DNA of 64,000 nt from Coix lacryma-jobi var. lacryma-jobi. Taxonomy: Eukaryota; Streptophyta; Magnoliopsida; Poales; Poaceae. The translations under genes and the position numbers were made by a program. This document shows positions 21,054-31,486 of this stretch, one piece after another. The first letter of the stretch is position 1. Every line of letters starts with the position of its first letter. The stretch is taken from NCBI GenBank assembly GCA_009763385.1, contig CM019823.1:39552444-39616443 (forward strand), in the 5' to 3' direction. A model generated the notes under the pieces. That model made no database searches. It saw only the letters and a program-made list of their open reading frames with translations, and had not been told where the DNA came from.

Positions 21054-22469
21054 TAGACTATGAGGAGACTTTTGCTCCTGTAGCTCGTTCGGAGTCAATT
21101 GGGATACTCTTGGGTTTTGCTGCATCAAAAGGGTTTAAACTTTTTCAAATGGATGTCAAGAGTGCCTTCTTAAACGGCTACATAGAAGAGGAGGTTTATG
21201 TGAGACAACCCCCCGGTTTCGAAAATCCCAAGTTTCCAAACCATGTTTTTAAACTTCACAAAGCGTTGTATGGTTTGAAACAAGCCCCTAGAGCCTCGTA
21301 TGATAGGTTGAAAACCTTTTTGCTTGCTAAGGGTTTTAAAATGGGATGTGTGGATAAAACACTTTTTCTCCTCAAGCAAGGCACTGATACTCTCTTGGTC
21401 CAGATTTATGTGGATGATATCATTTTCGGTGGTTCTTCTCACGCTTTGGTTGCCAAGTTTGCAGATACTATGAGCAGGGAGTTTGAGATGAGCATGATGG
21501 GTGAGTTGACGTTTTTCCTCGGGTTGCAAATCAAGCAATCCCGGGAAGGGACGTTCGTGCACCAGGGTAAGTATACCAAGGACATATTGAAGAAGTTCGA
21601 TATGGGTGAGGCCAAGCCTCTTCCAACACCCATGTCGACCACGACGGCCCTGGATGCAGATGTGGATGGAGAAGCGGTGGACCAGAAGGAGTACCGGAGT
21701 ATGATCGGGTCGCTGCTGTACCTGACGGCGACACGCCCCGACATTCAGTTCGCGGTGTGTCTTTGCGCGCGATTTCAGTCGTCGCACACCTCGCACCGTC
21801 AGGCGGTCATGCGCATTATGAGGTACTTATCTTTCACTCCAGAATTTGGGATTTGGTATTCTGCTTCCTCCACCCTCTCCCTTTGCGGTTATTCCGATGC
21901 GGATTTTGCTGGTTGTCGCATTGATCGCAAGTCCACTTCTGGGACTTGCCAGTTTATTGGTTCTTCTCTTTGTATCGTGGTCTTCTCGCAAGCAGTCTAG
22001 TGTCGCCCAGTCTACCACGGAGGCTGAGTATGTTGCTGCGGCTAGCTACTGTTCCCAGTTACTCTGGATGATGGCCACTTTGCGTGATTTTGGTTTGAGC
22101 TTTTCTCGTGTTCCTTTGCTTTGTGACAGCACGAGTGCTATTAGCGTTGCTAAGAACCCCGTGCTGCACTCCAAGACCAAACACATTGATGTGCGCTTTC
22201 ATTTTCTGCGAGACCATTATGAGAAGGGTGATATCGACCTTCGTCATGTCGATACTCATCATCAGTTGGCTGATATTTTCACCAAGCCTTTGGACCAATC
22301 AACTTTTGCTAGGTTGAGAGGTGAGCTTGGTGTGTGTTTCCCCTTTGAAATGGGGGAAACATTTTGGTTCTTGTGTCATAAACTGACCTTTTGTTTTTCA
22401 ATTGGGTTCTTCTTGCATCTTTTCTGCATTTCATTTTGCATATTTACTTTCAGAGCTTCATACATATAA
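21054..22469 (+). pseudogene. Copia pol, part 2: reverse transcriptase and RNase H
   Basis: Continues the RT domain after the nested element, repeating the 5-bp duplication. Recognisable blocks are FQMDVKSAFLNG, LYGLKQAPRAS and the catalytic YVDD (QIYVDDIIFGG, about 21403-21435). RNase H motifs follow (GYSDADFAG, then TTEAEYVAA, LLCDSTSAI and HIDVRFHFLRD). A frameshift near 21970-21980 separates the GYSDADFAG block from the rest, and a short C-terminal tail after IFTKPLD ends at 22469. RT copies element RNA to cDNA and RNase H removes the template. The domain is complete in outline but split by the stop at 17430, the insertion and the frameshift. Confidence 0.9.
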
Positions 22470-23938
22470 TCTGAAGAATGTAACTATGCTCTGTATAGTA
22501 TTTGCTCCGATGCATTATGATGATGCTATAGCTTATGCTCTTTCTGATCACTGATACATGTTGTGAGCAGAGCTTTTTTTATGAATGGTGAATCTGATTA
22601 ATGAACATAAAACTTGAAAATATTCACCATTGAGATATGCAACTAGCATGTGTAGGATGTGTAGAATTCACTCGTGCTTTTCATATATGCTAGGTTGCTA
22701 TGTTTCTAGTGTTGAGTCTTTCACTTGCTTGGTATGTTCATTTTCTGTTCTAAAAATCTGAACCAAGTTAAGTGAATTGGAAAAGATCGAGATGGGATTG
22801 CTTGTCAACACATCACAGTTTCGAGACTGTTCCTCATTGCACTTTGAGTTAAACATGAACTGTAGTGTATGACCGAAACTGTTGCTTTAAGCTTCTGATT
22901 GCTTCTGCATAGGCTTCGCACAGTTGAAAAGTTAAGCAATGACAAGTTTTCAACCTCTCGCAATCATATGCTGAAATTTGACCTTGTGTAAATTAACCGC
23001 TGCAAACTCCGATAAAATTTTGCAAACACAAGTCTATGTTTCATTCTATAGCATGATGATTGAACTGTGCTAGGAGTAGTTCACCTTGTATACATGTTTA
23101 GCTCTTGTCAGATATCCTGTCTATACATGTTTTGTGCTATTTTGATGGTGAACCCTTTTTGGCTGAAAACTGCTCTTTTGCTCTCATATTCATATTTCGT
23201 ATCTGGTGATTAGTTTGACCCTTTGCTAGCTTCTTCTGGATGTTGTTGAGTCATCGGATCAGAACTGTGTAGAGCATCCTTGCACTCTTTTGATTATATT
23301 TCTGAAGCTACTAACTTGCATTTTTACTCATATGCATATTTTGAGGGAGATATTCTCTTGAGAGGGAGATATTTGCTTGTTGGTGCACTTTTGCTTGATG
23401 GTGCATTTTCAACTAAGGGGGAGAAATTGCAAATCATATGTCCTCCGAGTGTTCAACTAAGGGGGAGTTTGCTCGTTTTGCTTGCTGCTGAGTGTTTGAG
23501 CATTTTTGGTAGCTAGTTATGTTGAGCCTTTGCCTCTTCCTTGAGGGACTAGCACTTTTGCTTTTGATGCTCTTCAGCTGATTTCTAGCTTTCTTCAGTT
23601 GGTATCGAGCTTCCTCGCTAGCGGTGTTGAGCCCGTTCTGCCTCCTCTTGAGGGCTAGCTCTATTTTGCTTGATGTTCAGTTGCTTTTCCAATTGGTGTC
23701 ATGTTTTCTCGCTAGCGGTGTTGAGCCTGTTCTACCTCTTCTTGAGGGCTAGCTTTGCTTTGCTTGGTTGCGTCGAGCCGTTGCCCATGTCTTTGGGAAC
23801 CAAGCTGTCTTGCTCTTTCCACTTGACCTTCTTCGGCTTTGCTATGCTTTTGGGTCATTTGATCGAGTTCTCTCTCTTCCTTCCTTCCTCTTTCTGTTTC
23901 CATTATGATTTGTGTTGGTAGTTGACAATGCACTCATC
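22470..23938 (+). other. Copia non-coding spacer with extra polypurine tracts
   Basis: About 1.5 kb between RNase H and the 3' LTR has no significant open frame, so no envelope-like gene is present. It has internal copies of the polypurine tract (aagggggag at 23415-23423 and 23459-23467). Long stretches match, in reverse, the spacer of the minus-strand Sirevirus (42826 to about 44990), for example ttgcttggttgcgtcgagcc and nearby text. Conservation of such a spacer with multiple tracts is a known Sirevirus trait. Confidence 0.75.
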
Positions 23939-23949
23939 AAGGGGGAGAT
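23939..23949 (+). promoter_or_regulatory. Copia polypurine tract
   Basis: aagggggagat immediately precedes the 3' LTR start (TGTGGATACATGG at 23950). It primes plus-strand cDNA synthesis. Confidence 0.85.
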
Positions 23950-25885
23950 TGTGGATACATGGGTGTATGCCGAGTCTTTGAGTGATGAGTGATTGTCAAC
24001 TGGGATAATGCGCATGTTCTTTGGCTTGTGTTGTGCAGGTGTCGAGCACGGATACAGTGATCAAAGGCAAGGTGAAGGTCAAGTAGAGACGTGTCGTGCC
24101 GATGGACCGAGAGTGGCGAAGGGCGGACGTGAGGCTTGGACTGAGGGACCGGTGGCCTGAGGATCAGCTGTGGTGGTTGGCAGCCTGGGACAGCGACGAG
24201 CGAAGACTTGCGGGCATGGTGTTGCTCAAGTCGAGGACTTGGGGACACATGTCGGTGGACGGGGTGCACGGGCGGTGCATCCCCTCAACAGCTCGGTTTG
24301 GTGGTTGAGCCACAGAAAAACCACCGAGTGGACGGTTTCTAGGTTTGGGCCTCAAAACCTGGGTGCTGATGGTTTCCGAGTTTGGGCCACAAAACTCGGG
24401 CTGAGGACGGTTTCCAGGTTTGGGCCTCAAAACCTGGGTGCTGCGGGTTTCTGAGTTTGGGCCATAAAACTCAGGCGATGGACGGCTGGTTTCCCGGTTT
24501 GGGCCTCAAAACCGGGGGTTGGTCGTGAAGGCTGGTTTCCCGGTTTGGGCCTCAAACCGGGGGGCGAAGTCCGTGAAAAGGACGAGCGGAGCGGTGGCGG
24601 CACGTGGCGGCAATCGGTGAGGTTGCGTCGAGGCAACGCTACCAGTTGTGCGGGCGTGGCCGTCGGATCACCAGCATCTTCGAGTTGGTCCAGAATAACC
24701 CTAGGGTTTAGCTGGTTCGCTCTGTAATTAGAGAGGGGTAGAGTAGGAATTAGAATTAGGATAAGTAGAGGGAGACACCCTCCTCCCATTCTATCTCAGT
24801 CATTTCCTATTTTGCCTTCTAGGTTTGCCTGCTCTCCCATCCCCTGCTGTAGCGAACTGAGATCCACAGAGAAGAGAACAATACCTCTGTGCCCATGAGA
24901 TTTTGAGGAAGTGAGACCGTAATCTCACTGTTGTAGCGTGTGGTAGCCACACGGTTGCAAATTCGTGGTTGTGATTTGTGTTTTGCTTGTGTTCTTCGCG
25001 GATTGCTTTTCTCCACGATTTTCCCATCATTCGATCTCTCTGTTCGTTGCATCGTTTGCGAATCCGTTTGAACAGAGATGTTCTAGATCGTGAGGCACTT
25101 CTTTTCACCGAAGGAATTCACCTCTAACCTCATGAGCTAGTAGATCGATCATTTTTCGTTTCGGGTCAAGTTTTTCTCCTTTCCCCCGAGTTTCTTCGAT
25201 TCATCGATTTGGAGATAGGTTCGAGCCATGATCTCTTAGAGATAGCTCACTATCCTCCTTGTGACTCTTCTCACCAAGTTTGATCCCTAGAGGATTTGTT
25301 TTCGGTGAGATAGAGTTGAATCGGTGGACGAACTACACAGGATCGGGGTGACCGGACGCTTGCCCCTGAGTCCGGTCGATGAACGCCACGTGTGGATTTT
25401 CTCGATGAGTGACCGGACGCTCTTTCTCCTCAGTGACCGGACTCGTCCATTCCACTGTTCACTGCGTGGTTGCTGATTGACCGGACGCTGCAGACCTGAC
25501 CGGACGCTCGTTCTCTCAGAGTCCGGTCAGAAACAGTAAGGTCCCAAATCCGTTTTTGCTCGACCGGACGTGTCCGGTGGGTGTTGACCGGACGCAGGGT
25601 GAGTCCGGTCAGTGTTGTTTCACGCTGTTTCGTTCGCGGTTCGTTCGATCGTTGACGGATTTGGTTTCCGTCTTTTGCGTTGGGTTTCTAGGGTTGTGTA
25701 GTGTCCTGCTGTGCTTCTCGGAAGCATCCACCCTACATCTAGGGTCGTGGACACTTGCAAGCTCTAGGTTTGCTCTTGGGGTTGATTCTCGGGATAGTGA
25801 CAACAAGTTTCCGAAAGGAAAATTTGAAGCTCCCATTCACCCCCCCCCCCTCTGGTCGCTTTCTGGTAGCACTTTCGGTCCTTCA
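23950..25885 (+). repeat. Copia 3' LTR
   Basis: 1936 bp from TGTGGATACATGG to GGTCCTTCA. The first 1411 bp match the 5' LTR. The remaining 525 bp, missing in the 5' LTR, carry a CpG-rich array of gaccggacgc and its complement gagtccggtc (about 25347-25615), a family-specific version of the Sirevirus LTR palindromes. Confidence 0.92.
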
Positions 25886-25890
25886 AAATC

Positions 25891-26204
25891 AATCTACTAT
25901 CCCTTTTACCCCTTTTTCCCTTCTACCTTGTTGTTCGGCGCATCTCTCGGCGAGATTCGACAACGTTCTAGGCGGCCTTGCTGGTCCTAGAACAACCTCT
26001 ACGTGCTTCTCCCCGACGGGTCTTCCCGGGAGGAGTTCGAGAGTTACCAACACAGGAACCCAAAACCCTAGATCGATCAAAACCGGTCTTTAGATCGGTT
26101 TTTGTCGGTTTAGCCAGGGTCCCTGCTGTCTCAGGTTGAACCGCAACCTCTCCGGGCGTTCTAGCCCTGCTGGTGTGTGATTCGGATAACTTCCGACGTC
26201 AACA
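25891..26204 (+). repeat. Gypsy 5' LTR, right part
   Basis: The remaining 314 bp of the split gypsy 5' LTR, matching 34469-34782 with a few substitutions and ending ACGTCAACA. Confidence 0.92.
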
Positions 26205-26211
26205 CACTTTT

Positions 26212-26230
26212 TGGCGACTCCGCTGGGGAC
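26212..26230 (+). promoter_or_regulatory. Gypsy primer-binding site
   Basis: tggcgactccgctggggac lies 7 bases after the LTR end. It begins with TGG, complementary to the CCA end of a tRNA. I did not assign the tRNA species. Confidence 0.7.
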
Positions 26231-26255
26231 GATTAAAATCTCATCTACTACCAAC

Positions 26256-28280
26256 ATGGGCGGCAAAGACGGTGCTACCGATAAGGACAACATCGTCCAT
26301 CCCACGGGCATTGACGAGCTCCCGGACGAGTTGAAGCAACAGGAGTAGGCCAAGCTCGACGCCGTATTGAAGGCTTTCCTAGAAAGCTGCTCGAAGGATC
26401 GGCGCGACAGGATCACTTAGGACAAGGAGCCGGACTTCAGCGAGATTGTCCCTACCACGACAAATATGAACGCTGAAGACACTTCTAACAAGGTAAAAGA
26501 TAAGGTATCTGAAGATCCTTATCCTACCCATGTTGATTATTCCGCAATGCTGGTTGATTCTTCAAAAACTTTTACCAATACTATCCAACATTCTTTTAAA
26601 TTGCTTAGCGACCGCATGGATAAGATAGAAGGCAAAACTGTCGAACCCGAAGTCCCAACTGGGCAACCCCAGTTCGGCATGCCTTTTAATTCTTTTAGAG
26701 GACAGACTTCACACGTTAATTTTGGACAATTAGGGTTTACTGAGACCAGGGGTGGTGAATCCGGTACCTCGACAACTATCAACCATGTTCATCATGGCGC
26801 TGGTCGGACTATGCAGACTGACCAGGGTACCTCGACAAATAGGACTTCAGGAAGGCAGGGAACATTGTTACCCAACCCGCCGAAGTCGCCAAGCCACAAT
26901 CCCATGCATGGTGGCACCACCGACCTTGCCAACACCGATTTTGGACGAGCCATAAATCGGTTTAAGGAAGAAATAACTAGGTCGCTTGAGACTAGTTTAG
27001 GGGTCCAATTCAAGCCTACCAGGACCACTTATTCTAAACCATACCCTTCATATTTTGATTTTATGAAAGCACCTGACGGTTGGAGGGTACCAGATTTTTA
27101 TAAGTTTAGTGGTGACGGTAGTAAAACGACTATGGAACACGTCAGCATGTTCCTCGCTCAAATGGGTGAAGCTAGTACTTTAGATTTTATGAACATATGA
27201 CATTTTTCTTTATCTCTTACTGGTACAGCTTTCGCCTGGTTTACGTCACTACCAGAGTGCACCGTAGGTTCTTGGGCTGAATTAGAAGAAAAATTTCACA
27301 ATCACTTTTATGACGGAGTCCAAGAAACTAGGTTGTCACATCTTACATCGGTTCAGCAAGGACGTAGTGAGTCTGTAGTCGACTTCTTTAAACGTTTTAA
27401 AGAAATTAAAAACCATTGTTTCCATTTGAGGATCTCCGACAGAGATCTAACAGATCTATGTCTAGTTGGCCTACGTCAAGAGATCAAAGACAAACTTGAG
27501 CATCATGATTTCTTTAACGTAAATCAATTGTTGCAAAAGACCGTTTCGATAGAATCGCGCTTCAAAGAGCCCTATGATCCTCATAAGACTCATCGGTCGG
27601 TCGTGCATATTGCCGAGATAAATTCTGATAGTTCCGATGATGAGTCTAAAGATTGCTACGCTGCCGAAATTTTTTGGCTAGCGCAAAACAAACTGGTCAC
27701 TTGTCCTTCCCTTAAACCGATTCAGAAGAGTCGGGGTGAGGAGGTGAAATTTACGTTTGATTTCTCTAAATGTGACCGAATATTTGATGAATTACTTAAA
27801 TTCGGTTATCTTAAAATTAATTATACTCTGCCATCACCCGACGAACTAAAAAGGAGAGCTTACTGCAAATTCCATAATTCTTTCTCTCATGCCACTAACG
27901 ACTGCAATTTTTTTCGTCGACAGGTTCAATCGGCCCTCAATGAAGGACGATTGAGTCTAACTGAGATGCAGATCAGTACTACTCCTTTTCCAGTGCACAT
28001 GGTGGAAGCAGGGAATCCCGCCATTATGATTCATCCAGAGCAAGCCGGTACGACCAAAGGCAAGAATGTTGTTATCGACGAACCACGGGTCGCACCGAAT
28101 TCTGAGAATGATTCAGGGCACAAAGTGGTGCTCGAGAAGGGTGATGACGGCAAAAGCAAGCTCACCATTACTGCAGGGTCAGCGCGACACCTGTATATTT
28201 TGAGACCAGGGCAGCACAACAAAGGCCGACCAGGTCGGGTCCTCAAGCCGACCAGTCTGGTTCATCTTCAAAGCAGCTAG
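26256..28280 (+). pseudogene. Gypsy gag (broken)
   Basis: Starts at ATG 26256 and stays in one frame to 28280, but with in-frame stops at 26346-26348 (TAG), 26418-26420 (TAG) and 27198-27200 (TGA). The retrotransposon gag domain is recognisable from LSLTGTAFAWF and SWAELEEKFHNHFY to SVVDFFKRFKEIK (about 27205-27420). After that comes a region typical of Tat-type gag (CKFHNSFSHATNDCNFF near 27865), where the CX...H...C spacing suggests a weak zinc-binding motif. The product forms the element's particle. The frame is lost at 28278-28280 and coding resumes in another phase. Confidence 0.85.
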
Positions 28281-30213
28281 AGCAGAAGGCCGACCAGGTA
28301 AAGTCGGTCTCTGCCAATTCCGGTAGGATCAATAAACCAATTGATACAGTCGGTGTAACCATATCTGAAGACTCTACCCTTTTTGGAGTACGTGTCATCC
28401 ACACTTTTGTCCCACAGAGACCTGAAGTTGGCACTTGGAAGACTAATGCGGACAGGGGTAAGGGGAAAGTCGCCAGAGAACCGTGTACTTTTGACAAGCT
28501 CATGGCCAAATACAAGCAGCAAAAGGCCGATTCCCAGAGTCGGCCCTTAAAAAAGAGAGATTCTACTCCTCCGAAACGTGAGGACGAGAGATCCAAACAG
28601 ATGGTGGTGTCCCCGGTGACGTATTCGGCGCCAAAGGCTGGCCCGCATTACTATCAGTGGGCCCCTCCTATTTCGCCACCACCACAATGGGGGTCCTCAA
28701 GGGGTGTGGGTGCCTTACCCTATGCCGGCACACATGTGTTCTCAACCAGGATGGGGAATGCCCGCTAATCAGCCTGCAAGAGTCTCAGTATTTGATCGCT
28801 TGGGTGATCAGCCGAGTTCTAGCCAGGATCGGCCAGTCGCTCCAAAGGCTTTAATATCTCAGGAGACCAGGAAGGCGCAGACGCGGCGGGTCTATGTGCC
28901 TAAAAAGGTGCAAAATGCTCCTATTGTTTCTCCGACCAGACCTGACCCAGTCCCTACCATCACAATCGGGTCTATGGAAGTACCTCTTGTTAATGAACCT
29001 GAGCCTATGGTGGTTGAGGAGCCAGCGACAGAAGAAGTCCAAGATGCTCCGGCTGAGGTGGAAAAGCCTGTCGAGCGTGACCCCAAGTACATGCAGCTCA
29101 GATGGTGTCCTCCTGGTTTGACTAAGACTCAACAAAGGAAGCTGCAGAGGGCCCGCTGCAACAAACAGAGGAAGGAGCGGCTTGACAAAATGAGGGAGGA
29201 CATATTCAACTCGACACATCCTGTTTTCCCTCAGGGCAAGCGAGGAGGTGAAGAGCCGGCTTGCAATCAAAGGGCCGACCTTGACGATAGTAGAGCTAAA
29301 AGGGTCGGATCCTGAGCCGACCAGTTTTGGTACTGAATCTACTCCGGTGGCATCGGGATTAATCAGGTCGGATACCGATCCAACCAGCGCAATACAGGCA
29401 CTGACCAGTTTAGTGGTCAAGCAAGTTGAATCGGTTACTACTGGAGAGTCGACCCGATCAGAATCTAGGACCGAATCAGTTCCTAATGTATCGATGGGTT
29501 TAGCCTCACTTCTTAATAACCCTGTTTCTTCCACTGCCATTACTGCGACCAGTGAAGAATTATATGAAAAACCAGATGAGGAGATGGTGGACTATGAACC
29601 TTCCCCAGAAAGGGTGGAGGTCAATGTAGTTTATTTATCGGCCGACTATTACGTGGTCGGAGATGATTTGACGGCGGCGGAGTTCAACTTCGCTACGCAG
29701 ACTGTTGTATTCCAGAAACCAGAGGAATTCGTCAATCATCTTAAGCCATTGCATATAAAGGGTCACATCAATGGCACACCAATTCACAAAATGTTGGTCG
29801 ACAGTGGGGCAATTGTGAATTTGATGCCATACTTGCTTTATCAGAAACTTGGCGGTACCGATGAAGAGCTGATCAAGACCAACATGACTATTACTGGAGT
29901 CGGAGGAGGAGATCCCATTCCGGCCAAAGGAGTTGCATCCATGGAACTGACCGTTGGGAGCAAGACTTTGGCCACTGCTTTCTTCATCGCCGACATACAA
30001 GGTAGCTATAATCTTATACTTGGACGTGACTGGATTCATGCTAATCGGTGCATACCTTCTAGTTTGCATCAGTTTCTCATTCAATGGGTGGGAGACGATG
30101 TTGAGGTAGTGCACTCAGATTCATCGGCCTATGTAGCCACGGCCGATGCTCCTTTGCTCAGGGGGCATGATACTATTGCTTGTCTGTCTGGTCGGGACCT
30201 TTCTGATTTTTAG
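28281..30213 (+). pseudogene. Gypsy gag C-terminus and aspartic protease (frameshifted)
   Basis: Coding sense continues across three phases: about 28281-28760, 28704-29315 and 29248-30213. Frame changes therefore fall near 28250-28280, 28740-28760 and 29290-29315. The first two segments are Pro/Lys/Glu-rich without a known domain. The last holds a retropepsin with the catalytic MLVDSGA (Asp-Ser-Gly at 29800-29808), the flap region and LILGRDWI near its end. The protease would mature the polyprotein. Its active-site motif is intact, unlike that of the copia element. Confidence 0.8.
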
Positions 30214-30295
30214 TTTGTTAGTGTTACCCGGGAAGGTTTTGTACCAGTGTCTTTAAAACCGACAGACAATCGGTTCAACATTATCGTGTAATTTA

Positions 30296-31470
30296 ATGGA
30301 TGCTAATGTTGATTGGTTGAAACGTCGTGTTGAACAATATCGGGCTCATGAGGCCGATGCTTGTGAAGCTATTGATGATTTTGATAAGCTCAATAAGTTG
30401 GGCCAAGGTTTTACGTCGGCCGACCCTTTGGAACAAATAGATATTGGGGATGGTTCTGTACCAAGGCCGACCTTTGTAAATCAAAATCTTGAGGCCGATT
30501 ATAAACTGAGATTAATCACCCTATTAAAAGAGTTTTTTGATTGCTTTGCATGGAATTACACGGAGATGCCTGGGTTGAGCCGAGAACTTGTTGAGCATCG
30601 GCTTCCTATCAAGCCGGGATTCCGACCATTCAAACAGCATCCTCGCCGTTTTAGTTCTATAATATATGACCGGATTAAAGAGGAAATTAATCGGTTATTG
30701 CAAGCGGGATTTATCCGACCATGCAGATATGCAGAGTGGGTCTCTAACATTGTGCCTGTAGAAAAGAAAGATACTGGGAAGATCAGGGTTTGCATTGATT
30801 TTAGAGATTTAAATAGAGCCACTCCTAAAGACGAATACCCTATGCCTATAGCCGATATGTTGATTAATGATGCTTCAGGACACCAGGTTGTCAGTTTTCT
30901 TGACGGCAATGCTGGTTATAATCAGATATTCATGGCCGAAGAGGACATGTCCAAAACGGCCTTTATTTGTCCTGGATTTGTTGGTCTCTTCGAATGGGTC
31001 GTAATGACATTCGGTTTAAAGAATGCGGTGCTACCTATCAACGCGCTATGAATCTGATCTTTCATGATTTGATTGGGATAATCATGGAAGTATATATTGA
31101 TGATATCGTGATTAAATCGGCTGCCCATGTGTCTCATCTGGCCGATTTACGTTTAGCGTTTGAAAGGATGCGTCGCTATGGTTTGAAGATGAACCCACTA
31201 AAATGTGCTTTTGGTGTATCGGCCGGGAGGTTTTTAGGGTTTATCATTCATGACAAAGGCATAGAGATTGATCCTAAAAGGATAGAAAAGATCAAGAAAG
31301 TTCAGGCGCCTACATGCAAAAAAGACTTGCAGAAGTTCTTGGGAAAGGTGAACTACTTGAGGAGATTTATTGCAAACTTGTTCGGGAAAATTATTCCTTT
31401 TACCCCGATATTAAAGCTGAAGAACGAGACTGAGTTCACTTGGGGGGGCAGAGCAGCAAGAAGCATTTGA
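30296..31470 (+). pseudogene. Gypsy reverse transcriptase (frameshifted)
   Basis: RT blocks in order: FRPFKQHPRRF, WVSNIVPVEKKDTGKIRVCIDFRDLN, YPMPIADMLI, FLDGNAGYNQI, then a frame change near 31025-31035 and EVYIDDIVIKS with the catalytic YIDD at 31093-31104. The thumb region (LGKVNYLRRFI) precedes a second frame change in a run of seven G near 31441-31448. The enzyme would copy element RNA. Confidence 0.9.
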
Positions 31471-31486
31471 AAAAAGAAAGGAATAT

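Larger units (their letters stand above)
11503..25885 (+). mobile_element. Ty1/copia Sirevirus-type retrotransposon nested in gypsy LTR
   Basis: The element begins TGCGGATACATGG, ends GGTCCTTCA, and is flanked by the 5-bp duplication aaatc (11498-11502 and 25886-25890). Sirevirus features are long LTRs with hairpin arrays, a long gag with two CCHC knuckles and coiled coils, an aagggggag polypurine tract with extra upstream copies, and integrase before reverse transcriptase. It spans 14.4 kb, of which 3.6 kb is a further insertion in the reverse transcriptase (17460-21053). The end of the 5' LTR, the primer site and the gag leader are deleted. Stops, frameshifts and a changed protease motif show it is dead. 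The LTRs differ by about 2 percent by eye. Confidence 0.93.

Noticed and set aside
22470..23938. Possible envelope-like gene before the copia 3' LTR
   Set aside because: Envelope-like genes occur in some Sireviruses, but no frame above about 80 codons exists here.
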